Source of the DNA: Calditrichaceae bacterium
GTDB lineage: Bacteria > Calditrichota > Calditrichia > Calditrichales > Calditrichaceae
Length of the DNA: 8,094 nucleotides
Reading direction: 5' to 3'
Assembly: GCA_024763405.1 (NCBI GenBank)
Contig: JANTFQ010000090.1
Span: forward strand, 1-8,094
Positions 1-5,881 of the stretch are shown in pieces. The number at the start of each line of letters is the position of its first letter. Positions within the stretch are counted from its first letter, which is position 1. The notes under the pieces were generated by a model. The model was not told where the DNA came from, did no database searches, and worked only from the letters and a program-made list of their open reading frames with translations. Position numbers and translations under genes: made by a program.

Positions 1-135
1 TTCCGGCGTGGGAAAATCCGGTTCGCCCACGCTAAAATCAATAATATTCCGCCCGATTTCTTTTAAAGCGATAGCCTTAGCAGCAAGTTCTACCGTAGGA
101 GAAGTTTTTAATTTTTGTATCCGTTCAGAAATCAT
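1..135 (-). CDS. Aspartate aminotransferase-like protein (class I PLP aminotransferase), N-terminal fragment
   Basis: The minus strand from the ATG at 135-133 reads an open frame of 45 codons that runs off the left edge. It begins MISERIQKLKTSPTVELAAK and contains IDFSVGEPDFPTPE, the N-terminal signature of class I (subgroup Ib) aspartate aminotransferases, where S-x-G-E-P-D-F is a substrate-side loop. The family exchanges the amino group between aspartate (or a similar amino acid) and 2-oxoglutarate with pyridoxal phosphate in the cytoplasm. The catalytic lysine and the rest of the fold lie outside the window, so substrate specificity cannot be judged. The other nearby ATG (145-143) is out of frame and stops after six codons, so 135 is the best start. 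No convincing Shine-Dalgarno precedes it. A second gene of the same family enters at the right edge of the window (7531-8094). The two fragments cover different parts of the fold and cannot be compared. Confidence 0.85.
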   Translation of the reverse strand, partial: MISERIQKLKTSPTVELAAKAIALKEIGRNIIDFSVGEPDFPTPE

Positions 136-170
136 CAGATGCCATACGCCGGTTTAACATTTGGAGTTGT

Positions 171-199
171 AATTTGTCGTTTATTGCAAAACAAGTCAA
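171..199 (-). promoter_or_regulatory. Possible promoter for the left-edge aminotransferase gene
   Basis: On the minus strand TTGACT (199-194) matches a sigma-70 -35 box at five of six positions. Seventeen bases further on CAAATT (176-171) is a poor -10 box (three of six). The distance to the start codon at 135 is reasonable. Only the -35 half is convincing, so this is a weak candidate. Confidence 0.25.
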
Positions 200-261
200 T
201 AAAATATCAGCTCTATAAATGAACATAATCATATATTTTAATACGGCGGAACCTTTGCTTT

Positions 262-290
262 GAAAACCGCTTCCGAAAAACTATAGCGGT
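262..290 (-). terminator. Weak possible terminator after the histidine kinase gene
   Basis: Just downstream of the kinase stop codon, the minus strand reads ACCGCT (290-285), a 13-base loop, AGCGGT (271-266), then TTTTC. A six-base-pair stem followed by four T is a weak intrinsic terminator. It lies about 30 bases past the stop, between the two-component operon and the next minus-strand gene, which is where a terminator would be expected. It may be only a partial block to transcription. Confidence 0.35.
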
Positions 291-321
291 AGACCAGAGT
301 GCCGCTTAAACGGGAGCCTGT

Positions 322-1725
322 TTATTCAACGGATAAGGCATCCAGCGAAATAATAAAACAGGTCCCGCCGCCCGGATTATCCTGAATATCAATTACGCCA
401 CCCATTGAGGTAACGATGGAGTGAACGAGAGCCAATCCAAGCCCGAACCCGGAATTATTATTTCCGTTTCCTTCATCATATCGATAAAATCGTTCAAAAA
501 TACGTTCTTTCTGATCGGCCGGGATTCCATATCCCTGATCACAAACTTTAATAATGACCTTGCTTTTTTCTGAAAAAGCCCTGATTTGTACCGGACGCCC
601 TTTTTCTGAATATTTAAAGGCATTGTCAATTAAATTCTGCATAACCATATAAAAATATTCATCATCGCCGCGCACATACAGACCGGATTCTGCTTCCAGA
701 AATAACATCTTTTTTTGAATTGTTTTATTCAGATTCAGAATCAGTTTCGAGACATTTAATATTGAACTCTCCTTTTGAATAAAATTGGATTCTTTTGCAA
801 GAATAAGCAATGTACGAACGATTTTTATCATACGGTCCGTTTGTTCGTACATCACTCCAAACGTTTCCCGGCAATCCGGTTCCTGATGGCTTTTACGCAA
901 AATATATTCCAACTCACTTTTTAGCACCGTCAACGGCGACATGAGCTGGTGTGAAGCATTATCAGAGAACTGTGATATCTGTTCAATATGCATTTGCAGA
1001 CGATTAAATAAATTATTCAACGTATCCCTGAGGCGACCCAGTTCATCGTTCGGACTCGCCTTATAATCCAACCGTTTATTTAATTCTGTAGCCGAAATGC
1101 TGTTTGCCAGGTCAATTACTTTATTTATTGGAGCAAAGCCTCTGCGCACTAAAACAAAACTTCCAAGTACAATTAATATCAAAACGAGTGGGAAACTAAT
1201 CAGATCATAAAAAACAAGGTTCGGCATAAATTTAAACAGACTCACCCTCTGAGCCGCTAATTGAATGATCACACCCGAAGATTCTTCACCTTCCTTCAAA
1301 AATACGTATATCACCCGAAAAGACATTTGGTTCACTTTGAGATTAACAATTTTATTGATTGTATGTTTATCGGGAAAATACAATGGTAACTCGCCGATAA
1401 ATTTTAGATTTTCACTTTTTAGTAAAATTTCCCCTTTTTGATTATAGACCTGTAAATAAAAAGACCTTGGAGATACGGTCACCAAGGCGGATTCGCTAAA
1501 TTCTTTCGGATTTTCAATTACAAGAGAATCACATTCAACACAAAGCGCATTTTTCAAATGCTCAACCTCATGCATTAAATGATCGTCTGCTATGCGTTTG
1601 GATTCGTAGTTTAAAATAAACAGAAAAACAATATTTATAACTAAATATAAACCGCTGATAAACAACGTGTTCCAGAATACATTCCGGACGGTTGTCCGGG
1701 TAAAAACCGGCCTTCTATTCTTCAT
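322..1725 (-). CDS. Membrane sensor histidine kinase (HAMP, HisKA, HATPase_c) of a two-component system
   Basis: This is a 467-residue sensor kinase that should autophosphorylate and pass the phosphate to the regulator encoded just upstream. Order of parts, numbered from the start at 1725: membrane span about 16-39; extracytoplasmic sensor about 40-170; second span about 175-194; HAMP linker about 194-246; dimerisation helix with the H box ASHQLMSPLT, phospho-accepting His about 259; N box QNLIDNAFKYSEKG (Asn 364 and 368); G1 box DQGYGIP (Asp 396); F box IFERFYR; G2 box GFGLGLAL (about 425-432). The architecture resembles the CusS/BaeS style of kinase. The sensor domain carries CVEC (Cys 62 and 65) close to the first membrane span, which could bind a metal or act as a redox switch; it is not a heme motif because no His follows. 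An upstream ATG at 1752 would add nine residues but has no ribosome site and would overlap the regulator by 38 bases. The ATG at 1725 gives an 11-base overlap typical of coupled genes. The stimulus is unknown; the divergent cytochrome gene suggests it relates to respiration. Confidence 0.9.
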   Translation of the reverse strand: MKNRRPVFTRTTVRNVFWNTLFISGLYLVINIVFLFILNYESKRIADDHLMHEVEHLKNALCVECDSLVIENPKEFSESALVTVSPRSFYLQVYNQKGEILLKSENLKFIGELPLYFPDKHTINKIVNLKVNQMSFRVIYVFLKEGEESSGVIIQLAAQRVSLFKFMPNLVFYDLISFPLVLILIVLGSFVLVRRGFAPINKVIDLANSISATELNKRLDYKASPNDELGRLRDTLNNLFNRLQMHIEQISQFSDNASHQLMSPLTVLKSELEYILRKSHQEPDCRETFGVMYEQTDRMIKIVRTLLILAKESNFIQKESSILNVSKLILNLNKTIQKKMLFLEAESGLYVRGDDEYFYMVMQNLIDNAFKYSEKGRPVQIRAFSEKSKVIIKVCDQGYGIPADQKERIFERFYRYDEGNGNNNSGFGLGLALVHSIVTSMGGVIDIQDNPGGGTCFIISLDALSVE

Positions 1726-2389
1726 CTTCGATAAAGGAATAACCTTCTCCATAAATTGTTTTGATATAATTTGCCAGGCCTATCGCGTCCAGTTTTTTTC
1801 GCAGATTTTTTACCGTTACTTCGATAAAGTTTGTTTCCGGTAAAAACGGAAGTTTCCATACCTTTTCGGATAGCTGCTCTTTACTCACAATGAGCTGCCG
1901 GTGTTCCAGTAAATAATGCAGCAATTCAAATTCCATATCCGGAAGTTTTATACTTTCGTTGTTATAATTCAGGGTATGTGAAATTAAATCCAGGTCGGCT
2001 TCAGCGAATGACAAAACTTTCGATTTTGCTTTGCTTCTTCTAAAAACAGCTTTCAGACGGGCACACACTTCTTCGAATGAAAAGGGTTTGGTTATATAAT
2101 CATCCGCACCTACATCCAGTGCTTCTACTTTTTTAGAAATGTCTGTCAGAGCGGTTAGTAATATGATAGGAATAGAATTACCTTCGTCTCTCAATTTGCG
2201 GCATACCTCTATTCCACTCAACTTCGGCATCCGCCAGTCTAACAGCAGAGCATCGAAAGAAGCCTTGTCGAGCGCATCCATAGCCGCTTCACCGTCAGGA
2301 GCAATGGCAACTGTGTGGCCTTCACCCGTTAAATTTTTTTTAAGTGACCGGGCAATCTGTTGGTCATCTTCAGCGATTAAGATATCCAT
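1715..2389 (-). CDS. OmpR/PhoB-family response regulator
   Basis: This 224-residue protein is a complete response regulator. The receiver domain spans about 1-118, with the acidic pair ED (Glu 7, Asp 8, plus Asp 9), the phospho-acceptor Asp 51 in LLLDWRMP, the switch Thr 79 and the conserved Lys 101 in TKPF. A short linker leads to a C-terminal winged-helix DNA-binding domain (about 125-221) with the ending typical of the OmpR family, IKTIYGEGYSF. It should bind DNA as a dimer at direct repeats when phosphorylated by the kinase downstream, whose gene overlaps its 3' end by 11 bases. The start at 2389 is preceded by AGGA, only three bases from the ATG, so the ribosome site is short-spaced but present. 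The gene is divergent from the octaheme cytochrome gene, so that cytochrome and its own operon are the most likely targets; this is inferred from position. Confidence 0.95.
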   Translation of the reverse strand: MDILIAEDDQQIARSLKKNLTGEGHTVAIAPDGEAAMDALDKASFDALLLDWRMPKLSGIEVCRKLRDEGNSIPIILLTALTDISKKVEALDVGADDYITKPFSFEEVCARLKAVFRRSKAKSKVLSFAEADLDLISHTLNYNNESIKLPDMEFELLHYLLEHRQLIVSKEQLSEKVWKLPFLPETNFIEVTVKNLRKKLDAIGLANYIKTIYGEGYSFIEDEE

Positions 2390-2415
2390 AATTCCTGTCT
2401 TTTTTTAACCAATTT

Positions 2416-2445
2416 AATGTATTTTCAGCAAAAACCACTAATCAA
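2416..2445 (-). promoter_or_regulatory. Candidate sigma-70-like promoter of the two-component operon
   Basis: The minus strand has TTGATT (2445-2440, four of six to the -35 consensus), an 18-base spacer and TACATT (2421-2416, four of six to the -10 consensus). Transcription would start near 2409, about 20 bases before the regulator ATG at 2389, leaving room for the AGGA ribosome site. The dyad at 2449-2464 sits just upstream of the -35 box. Confidence 0.35.
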
Positions 2446-2496
2446 AATATGAAAAAATTTTCATTATTGTTTGCTTTCCAGCGTTCGATAGTGGTT
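2433..2496. promoter_or_regulatory. Nested inverted repeats in the divergent promoter region (possible operator)
   Basis: Two dyads are visible. The inner one, 2449-2464, is ATGAAAA, two bases, TTTTCAT (seven-base arms). The outer one pairs AACCACTA (2433-2440) with TAGTGGTT (2489-2496), eight-base arms about 48 bases apart. They overlap or touch the -35 box of the regulator promoter and the region upstream of the cytochrome -10 box. They could be operator half-sites, but the region is rich in A and T, so chance dyads of this size are not rare. Confidence 0.3.
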
Positions 2497-2503
2497 GTAT
2501 ATT
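2475..2503 (+). promoter_or_regulatory. Candidate promoter of the octaheme cytochrome gene
   Basis: TTTCCA (2475-2480, four of six to TTGACA), a 17-base spacer and TATATT (2498-2503, five of six to TATAAT) form a plausible sigma-70 promoter. The start of transcription would be near 2510, giving an untranslated leader of roughly 85 bases before the ATG at 2596. The -35 box is weak, which would suit a gene needing an activator such as the divergent response regulator. Confidence 0.4.
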
Positions 2504-2584
2504 AATCCAAGATTTATTTATCAAGAAAAAAAAATGATAATTTTTTCAACCAAAACAAATTGCAATCATTCATCAAACTTCCCT

Positions 2585-2589
2585 GGAGG
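2585..2589 (+). promoter_or_regulatory. Ribosome binding site that fixes the octaheme cytochrome start
   Basis: GGAGG lies six bases before the ATG at 2596. It shows that translation starts there and not at the in-frame ATG at 2560, which has no such site and would put 12 extra residues in front of a good signal peptide. Confidence 0.85.
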
Positions 2590-2595
2590 TCATTT

Positions 2596-4113
2596 ATGCA
2601 CAAGCTACTACATATTATTTTAAGTATTTTCTTACTTACCGGCATGGTACTTTCCCAGACCTATGTAGGATCCGATAAATGTTCCACTTGCCACTCCACT
2701 AAATATTCCAACTGGAAAGATTCCGGTCATCCGTATAAATTTTCGGTGATCGAAAATAACGAAGCCCCCAGCTACCCGGCCGTTGTTGTGAACTTTGAAG
2801 ATTCCTGGATGGCAAACCTCGGCGACAGCAGCCACACCTGGGCCGACATCGCAGGTGTTATTGGCGGCTTTGGCTGGAAAGCACGATTTGTCGGAACGGA
2901 TGGTTATATCATTGGAACAGCGGGAAGCTCATTTTCAGATGCCGGAAAAGGCCATAACCAGTTTAATTTTTATGGCGGCGAAGCCCACGGATGGGTCGAT
3001 TACGATGCCTCCAAAACCACTAAAATTTATAATTATGGTTGTTTTAAATGCCACACCACCGGGGGCGACACAAGCGGTACCTGGCTCGACGGCGTGGATG
3101 ATTTGGGTACCTTTTCCGAAGGCGGCATCGGCTGTGAATCCTGTCATGGTCCGGGAAGCCAGCATATTGCAGCACCTTCAAAATCAAATATCGATAAAGT
3201 GTATGAATTTGCCCATCTGGATAACGGCATCGGCGGACTCGATTATGGTGACGCTGGAATCATCACACCCGATACAGAAGGAAACGATGTTAATTTTCTG
3301 TGTGGAACCTGCCACAACCGCAGCTATACCTCTCCGATTAATTCTAAAGGCGGTTTCATTAAACATCATGAACAATGGGATGAATTCCTGACGACCAAGC
3401 ATTTTGCAAATGGTTTTACCTGTATTACCTGCCACGATCCGCATAAACGTACGATTTGGGATGGTGACGGTATAACAAAAACTTGTGAGAGCTGTCATTC
3501 GGATAAGGCCGCACAAATCAATCATCCCGGCACAAAGAATTGTATCGATTGCCATATGCCCTTTGCGGCAAAATCGGGAACGACAAGAGGAAACAGTGGC
3601 TATAAAGGTGATGTAAGATCTCATATTATGACGATTATTCCGGATACAGCATCAATGTTCACAACGGACGGAAGTGCCGTAAAAGATGATGCTGAACGCG
3701 AAGCCGCGCTTAGCCCGGCCTATGCTTGTCTGGGCTGCCACAATAACGCTTCGGACGATAATATCCCGGATAAAACCCTTGCCGCTGCTGCCGCAGGTGC
3801 TAAAGATATGCACGAAAGTACGGCCATTTCAGCAGACGAACTTAAACCGTCTTCTTTCGCCCTGGGCCAAAATTATCCTAATCCGTTCAATCCCTCCACT
3901 ACAATAGAATTCTCTCTGCCATTCAAAACCCAGGTTAATATTTCGGTATATAACCTCTCCGGAAAATTGGTAGCAACTTTGGTCAATTCCGAAATGAACG
4001 CGGGAACACAGGAAGTTAATTTTGACGCATCCAATTTAACTTCCGGAATGTATTTTTATCGGATCAACACAAAAGATTTTACACAAATCAAACGTATGAC
4101 ATATATAAAATAG
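2596..4113 (+). CDS. Secreted octaheme c-type cytochrome with T9SS type A sorting domain
   Basis: This 505-residue protein is an exported multiheme cytochrome. A signal peptide covers about 1-20 (basic start, hydrophobic core, likely cut at VLS|QT). Eight CXXCH heme sites follow, with His at 33, 153, 184, 240, 280, 301, 320 and 382. The 116-residue gap between hemes 1 and 2 holds VIGGFGWKARF. Later parts include GCESCHGPGSQH, CHDPH, CIDCHMP and KGDVRSH, a combination found in cytochrome c554-like multiheme proteins of anaerobic bacteria. No CXXCK site is present, so it is not a standard NrfA nitrite reductase. After an Ala-rich linker (about 396-415) the last 85 or so residues form a C-terminal sorting domain (LGQNYPNPFNPSTTIEF, VYNLSGKLV, GMYFYRI), the signal for export and surface attachment by the type IX system. 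Hemes would be attached in the periplasm, then the protein moved across the outer membrane. Role inferred: outward electron transfer or a terminal reductase; the substrate is not evident. The gene is divergent from a two-component system and is closed by a strong terminator. Confidence 0.93.
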   Translation: MHKLLHIILSIFLLTGMVLSQTYVGSDKCSTCHSTKYSNWKDSGHPYKFSVIENNEAPSYPAVVVNFEDSWMANLGDSSHTWADIAGVIGGFGWKARFVGTDGYIIGTAGSSFSDAGKGHNQFNFYGGEAHGWVDYDASKTTKIYNYGCFKCHTTGGDTSGTWLDGVDDLGTFSEGGIGCESCHGPGSQHIAAPSKSNIDKVYEFAHLDNGIGGLDYGDAGIITPDTEGNDVNFLCGTCHNRSYTSPINSKGGFIKHHEQWDEFLTTKHFANGFTCITCHDPHKRTIWDGDGITKTCESCHSDKAAQINHPGTKNCIDCHMPFAAKSGTTRGNSGYKGDVRSHIMTIIPDTASMFTTDGSAVKDDAEREAALSPAYACLGCHNNASDDNIPDKTLAAAAAGAKDMHESTAISADELKPSSFALGQNYPNPFNPSTTIEFSLPFKTQVNISVYNLSGKLVATLVNSEMNAGTQEVNFDASNLTSGMYFYRINTKDFTQIKRMTYIK

Positions 4114-4132
4114 AGGTTCATTATTCTTACAT

Positions 4133-4169
4133 AAAGGACTATACGGTCATTGTATAGTCCTTTTTTTTT
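4133..4169 (+). terminator. Strong intrinsic terminator after the octaheme cytochrome gene
   Basis: A perfect nine-base-pair stem, GGACTATAC (4136-4144) with GTATAGTCC (4152-4160), encloses a seven-base loop and is followed by nine T (4161-4169). Three further A-T pairs (4133-4135 with 4161-4163) extend the stem. It begins about 20 bases after the stop codon at 4113. It should largely isolate the octaheme gene from the NapC-type gene downstream. Confidence 0.93.
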
Positions 4170-4194
4170 GATATATTAGGGAAGTAATCCTGTT

Positions 4195-4223
4195 TTGTTT
4201 TGACCGGTTCTAAAAAATATAAA
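4195..4223 (+). promoter_or_regulatory. Possible promoter of the NapC/NirT-type cytochrome gene
   Basis: TATAAA (4218-4223, five of six to TATAAT) is preceded at 17 bases by TTGTTT (4195-4200, three of six). A better -35-like TTGACC (4200-4205) has no -10 box at proper spacing. Since the terminator at 4133-4169 blocks most read-through, some promoter is needed in this 70-base stretch, but its exact position is uncertain. Confidence 0.3.
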
Positions 4224-4242
4224 TCCGTATAGGGAAAACATA

Positions 4243-5724
4243 ATGCGTTTCCAACTGCCACGCTCTTCAAAAAACTGGCTTTCTATTTTAGGCGTAACAA
4301 TTGCCTTAGTCAGCTTGTTATTAATTTTATTTTTATGGATGGTCTCTATTAGCTCAAAAAGTAATGGCTCCTATTTGGGTTTGATTACTTACATCATTCT
4401 GCCCGGCATCCTGATTTTGGGATTATTTCTCATTCCGGTTGGTATGTTAAAAAATAAGAAAAAAACACGGGAAGAGGCCTGGCCTAAAATAGATTTAAAT
4501 GATTCACCGCACCGTAATGCTTTTTTTATTTTTATCACGGGTTCCATTATTCTAATTTTCCTCTCGGCAATGGGAAGCTACCAAGCCTTTCATATGACAG
4601 AGTCTGTGGAATTCTGTGGAGAACTTTGTCACGAGGTTATGAATCCCGAATTTATTGCCTACCAGAATTCCCCGCATGCCCGTGTGGCTTGTGTAGAATG
4701 TCATGTCGGTTCAGGCGCAGATTGGTATGTTCGTTCTAAATTATCCGGTGTTTATCAGGTTTATTCGGTTCTGTTTAATAAATATCCAAAACCCATTGAT
4801 ACCCCTATCCAAAATTTACGTCCGGCGCGGGAAATTTGCGAACGATGCCATTGGCCCCAAAAATTTTATTCTCAAAAACTGGATAACAGAATCTATTTTT
4901 TAGCGGATGAACATAACTCGGCATGGCGGATTCAATTAGTTCTGAAAACCGGAAGTGCGCTTTCTGCGCATAAATTATCCGAAGGCATTCATTGGCATAT
5001 AAATCCGGATATTAAAGTGGAATATCTGACATCTGATAAAAAAAGGCAAGATATCCCCTGGGTCCGTACCATCGATGCCAGGACATCCGACACGTTGGTT
5101 TATATCGCAGACGAGGTCGAAAATATGGAAGAGATACAGGCGACGGCGCCGATCCGGACCATGGATTGTATCGATTGCCATAACCGTCCATCCCATAATT
5201 TTAAAGCCCCTTCCGCTTTCATTAACCACGCCTTTCAGGAAGGAAAAATCGCATCCGATCTACCCCGGTTTAAATCTCTTGCCATGGAAATTTGCGAAGA
5301 AGATTATAAGGATGCAAGCAGCGCTTTGTCTGAAATCAGGAAGCGAATTAATCAGTTTTACAAAAATAATTATCCCAATCAATCGCAAGCCAAAATAGAT
5401 AAGGCCGTACGCAGTTTTCAGGAAGTGTATTCAAAAAACATTTTCCCGGAAATGAAAGTACGTTGGAATGTGCATGTTAATAATATTGGCCATCTGAATA
5501 ATAAGGGATGTTTCCGTTGTCATGACGGGCTGCATGTTACGGAATCAGGGGAAACAATTTCCAATGATTGTGTCACCTGTCATAATATTAATTTGCAGGG
5601 AAAAGCAGAAAACCCGGAATATGCTGTCTTCGGGAAAAGCCTCGAATTTAAGCATCCAGTTGATATTGATGAAGAATGGAAAGAGACGCTTTGTTCAGAA
5701 TGTCATACCGGATTAAGTCCTTAG
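4243..5724 (+). CDS. Inner-membrane NapC/NirT-family heptaheme c-type cytochrome (ImcH-like)
   Basis: This 493-residue protein should sit in the inner membrane with its hemes in the periplasm. Three hydrophobic segments lie at about 13-34, 45-69 and 92-112, the last directly before the heme domain. The NapC/NirT-like part starts at FCGELCHEVM and runs through SPHARVACVECHVG (about 124-156). Heme sites: one CX3CH (Cys 125, Cys 129, His 130) and six CXXCH with His at 154, 203, 313, 427, 447 and 488, seven in all. Met 133 after the first site recalls the Met found next to heme 1 in NrfH/NapC proteins. Members of this family oxidise menaquinol or ubiquinol and pass electrons to periplasmic partners. 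Three spans plus seven hemes in about 500 residues recalls ImcH of Geobacter, a quinol oxidase of extracellular electron transfer; this is from memory and not aligned. AGGG eight bases before the ATG supports the start. Partner inferred from position: the T9SS-tailed octaheme cytochrome upstream, on a separate transcript. Confidence 0.9.
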   Translation: MRFQLPRSSKNWLSILGVTIALVSLLLILFLWMVSISSKSNGSYLGLITYIILPGILILGLFLIPVGMLKNKKKTREEAWPKIDLNDSPHRNAFFIFITGSIILIFLSAMGSYQAFHMTESVEFCGELCHEVMNPEFIAYQNSPHARVACVECHVGSGADWYVRSKLSGVYQVYSVLFNKYPKPIDTPIQNLRPAREICERCHWPQKFYSQKLDNRIYFLADEHNSAWRIQLVLKTGSALSAHKLSEGIHWHINPDIKVEYLTSDKKRQDIPWVRTIDARTSDTLVYIADEVENMEEIQATAPIRTMDCIDCHNRPSHNFKAPSAFINHAFQEGKIASDLPRFKSLAMEICEEDYKDASSALSEIRKRINQFYKNNYPNQSQAKIDKAVRSFQEVYSKNIFPEMKVRWNVHVNNIGHLNNKGCFRCHDGLHVTESGETISNDCVTCHNINLQGKAENPEYAVFGKSLEFKHPVDIDEEWKETLCSECHTGLSP

Positions 5725-5881
5725 TTACCGATTATAAAAGAAGTGAAAACAGACCTGTTTAAAAAAGTAGAATCGGCTTTGCACGACACCATACCGCCGA
5801 GCACAGAGAATTGTAAGTTTAAAAAATTCCGTGCTATTCTTCCCTGTGCTCTTAATCAGTCATAAAAGACGGTACTTGCCT
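5725..5881. other. Convergent intergenic region with inverted repeats; no gene seen
   Basis: This 157-base gap lies between the converging NapC-type gene and pckA. It holds AAACAG/CTGTTT (5747-5752 with 5755-5760) and a longer dyad GAGCACAG (5799-5806) with CTGTGCTC (5844-5851). The 37-base interior of that dyad can form an alternative AGCAC/GTGCT plus GAATT/AATTC fold. Neither dyad is followed by a clear T run on either strand, so they are not standard intrinsic terminators, although they may help end the converging transcripts. No start codon with a ribosome site and a convincing frame was seen. Confidence 0.4.

Noticed and set aside
1528..1560. CVEC in the kinase sensor as a heme c site
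   Set aside because: The residue after the second Cys is Asp, not His.
2560..2595. Start of the octaheme cytochrome at the upstream in-frame ATG (2560)
   Set aside because: No ribosome site precedes it, and it puts 12 extra residues before a good signal peptide. GGAGG fits the ATG at 2596.
2795..3391. Long open frame in another phase of the octaheme gene
   Set aside because: It lies wholly inside the cytochrome gene, has no recognisable domain and no ribosome site. The CXXCH pattern proves the other frame.
2596..4113. Octaheme protein as a NrfA-type nitrite reductase
   Set aside because: All eight heme sites are CXXCH and no CXXCK active-site motif is present. The CIDCHMP similarity alone is too general.
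5746..5766. AAACAG-AC-CTGTTT followed by A-rich sequence as a terminator
   Set aside because: The loop is only two to four bases and no T run follows on the plus strand. On the minus strand the T run lies before the stem, not after it.
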